Origin: Prorocentrum cordatum | Taxonomy: Eukaryota > Sar > Dinophyceae > Prorocentrales > Prorocentraceae | Length of the DNA: 27,500 nt | NCBI GenBank assembly: GCA_963575745.1 | Contig: CAUYUJ010020186.1 | Coordinates: 20,001-47,500, forward strand | Direction: 5' to 3' | Part shown: one piece after another, positions 26,034 through 27,500 of the stretch | Numbering within the stretch: position 1 is the stretch's first letter | How the letters are laid out: each line of letters begins with the position of its first letter | The notes under the pieces: model-generated | The model's database searches: none | Told to the model about the DNA's origin: nothing | The model's input: only the letters and a program-made list of their open reading frames with translations | Translations under genes and position numbers: made by a program

Positions 26034-27500
26034 ATGCGCATCCCCCCGCCCGCCCCGCACAGGGTGGCCCGCGTCCTGCTGCGGGGCGACGGCAAACGCG
26101 CGACGGCGGCCACCGTGGGCGCCGACGCGGCTCGCGCTGCGTCGCCGCCCCTGGACATCATCGAACTGCCGCGCCGAGGCGGTGGCCCAGCGCCCAGGTG
26201 GACTGCACGCTTGCCCGACAAGCTCGCCCCGAAGCTTGCCCACCAGGCGGGGCCTTGGAGCGAGCGGCTCTGGGCGGCGACGCAGGTGTTCCCTTCGTCG
26301 CCAGCGCAACCGTGGCGCATGGTGCTCTACCGCGACGACGTGGTCGTCGGCGCGCAGCTCAAAGCTGCAAACCGCAGGACGCCCATTGCCGTGTACACCA
26401 GTTTCTTGGAGCTGGGCACAGACCTTCAAGAAGAGGGCGCATGGCTCCCGCTGGGAGTCCTTCGCTCAGAGGAAAAGAAGCAGGTCTTCACAACGGGTTT
26501 GGCGAGGGCCGCCCTGCGGCGCCTCTTCCTCGGGCCGGGGGGCGGCGCTTTCGACGTCGGCGCGTCTCGGCTGCACTTTAAGCGCCACAGGCTGATCATG
26601 GGCGAAAGCGCGGGCAAGGGCACCTTTTTCGTACAAGGGCTCTGGCGGTGGGCTGCCCTGCTGCAGCTGCAAGAAAGTCGTGCTCGACCAAGGGTCTGGC
26701 AGTCTGAGCCTTTGGGACCCAACTGGTTACCTGGTGGGCCTCGCTTGCGTCGGCGCCTCGAGGTTCGACCCGTTCGCTGCGGGGGCGTCGGGGGCGGGCA
26801 ACGCGCGGCCGACGACGCCGTGCTTTCACGCTCGGCGCGCCGCCACAAAGGGGCGGCCGCGCGCGAGGGCGCTGGCGTTCGCGGTCACCGTTCACGGCCC
26901 GCCCCCAAGGAGTTCGCGACCGCGCGCGACGAGCTCTTGCAACTGCAACGTGCGGCGAGCCCAAGGCCGCTCGCGAATCTCCAGTCTGCGCACGGCATCA
27001 CAATGAACGAGTTGCCCCTGATGGCTGACGTGGAACTCGGACGCGTTTGCTCGCTGGACGCGCACACGCGTGACCCGATGCGCATCATCCTGGCGAGCGG
27101 GGGCGCGTTTCAGGTGGAGGCGTTCTGCTTGTGCAGAGCAGTGGCGCGCGTGATCCCCGACGCGTGGGATCGGCGGCGAACCGAGTTCCAGCGCTGGGCC
27201 CCAGGGCGCGGCGGAGGGAAAGCTCCGCTGCATCTCTTCTCCCCAGCCAGGAAGAAAGCCTGCGTCGAAGCAGGGCAATTCGTCGGCTCCGCGTCGGACT
27301 GCCTCGCCGTCCTGCCGCCCCTGAGGAATTGGCTCCACGTGGATTGATTGCCGCGACGCCCTCTTCCAGGCCCGCGCGCGGTCCTTTTATGCCATGTGCG
27401 CCGTCCTGGACAACGCGTTCGAGGCCGATGTCAAGCGCCATGTCGGGCTGGCGCTCAGGAAGCACGTGCGCGCCTACACGGACGCGTGGGTCGTGCCTAA
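26034..27500 (+). pseudogene. Broken transposase-like gene of a family expanded in dinoflagellates, 3' end beyond window
   Basis: An ATG at 26034 opens a 437-residue frame, but the conserved parts lie in different frames. The start resembles a family I recognise in dinoflagellates: PWRMVLYRDDVVVGAQLKAANRR at about 93-115, then VYTSFLELG and HRLIMGE. After a run of five T at 26625-26629 the expected continuation (SYKGSGGGLPCCSCKKVV and LWDPTGYLVGLACVGASRFDPF) is in another frame. Around 26790-26900 it returns to the first frame (GITMNELPLMADVELGRV, RDPMRIILASGGAFQVEAF). A stop follows at 27345-27347, and family-like sequence (SFYAMCAVLDNAFEADVKRHV) resumes in a third position at about 27382-27500. 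In intact relatives a His usually follows the Asp-x-Met; here it is Arg. A decayed RNase H-fold transposase is the best reading; a gene with introns in these positions is less likely. Confidence 0.5.

Noticed and set aside
23846-26320. Antisense frame of 824 codons
   Set aside because: It crosses a pseudogene, two repeat arrays and the RS gene, with only composition-driven residues.

Overview
This looks like nuclear DNA from a dinoflagellate, with a GC-rich, Prorocentrum-like composition. The species is an inference. The grounds are: a near-exact copy of the dinoflagellate spliced-leader (SL) sequence at 10579-10600 and a diverged one on the minus strand at 20143-20164; introns that start with GA, GC or GT and whose two ends share the same few bases; very high GC with long triplet tracts; and protein families that I recognise as expanded in dinoflagellates. 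Bacterial-type operons, ribosome binding sites, tRNA and rRNA genes, and CRISPR arrays were not seen.

Layout. 1-2276: 3' part of a multi-exon plus-strand gene of unknown function that opens with 15-residue repeats. 2277-3104: intergenic, with an AT hairpin and a 28-bp minisatellite. 3105-4016: a single-ORF protein resembling C5-cytosine methyltransferases. 4017-5820: intergenic, with CCT/GA tracts and an unusual cluster of ATTACTCG palindromes. 5821-9288: a four-exon gene whose proposed splice sites give a continuous reading frame of about 816 codons. 9289-10578: intergenic, with a dispersed GGGCCCGAACGACTC motif and a perfect (TAC)30. 10579-12415: an SL relic followed by an intronless 588-residue transposase-like protein. 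12416-14610: minisatellites, GAC and CCT tracts, an 83-bp degenerate tandem repeat, and the first part of a satellite with CG-rich palindromes. 14627-20205: a minus-strand Ty1/Copia-like retroelement (gag, zinc knuckle, protease, integrase, RT, RNase H and a C-terminal membrane segment). It has one frameshift and its own upstream SL relic, and it interrupts the satellite, which resumes at 20206-20575. 20745-22220: a hairpin-forming satellite of about 64 bp rich in KpnI and NotI sites. 22345-22800: an array of GGCGGCGCRCCGCC motifs. 22865-25037: a zinc-ribbon and Arg/Ser-rich protein gene with one internal frameshift. 25185-25700: a 15-bp GATC repeat, then more GGCGG motifs. 26034-27500: a broken transposase-like gene running off the window.

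How it fits together. All host-like genes lie on the plus strand, as in the unidirectional gene arrays known from dinoflagellates; only the Copia element is inverted. The two SL relics suggest that the transposase-like gene and the Copia element both passed through trans-spliced mRNA and were copied back into DNA. The most interesting signals are these relics, the duplicated splice-junction tetranucleotides around triplet-repeat introns, the ATTACTCG palindrome cluster, and the satellites built from palindromes.
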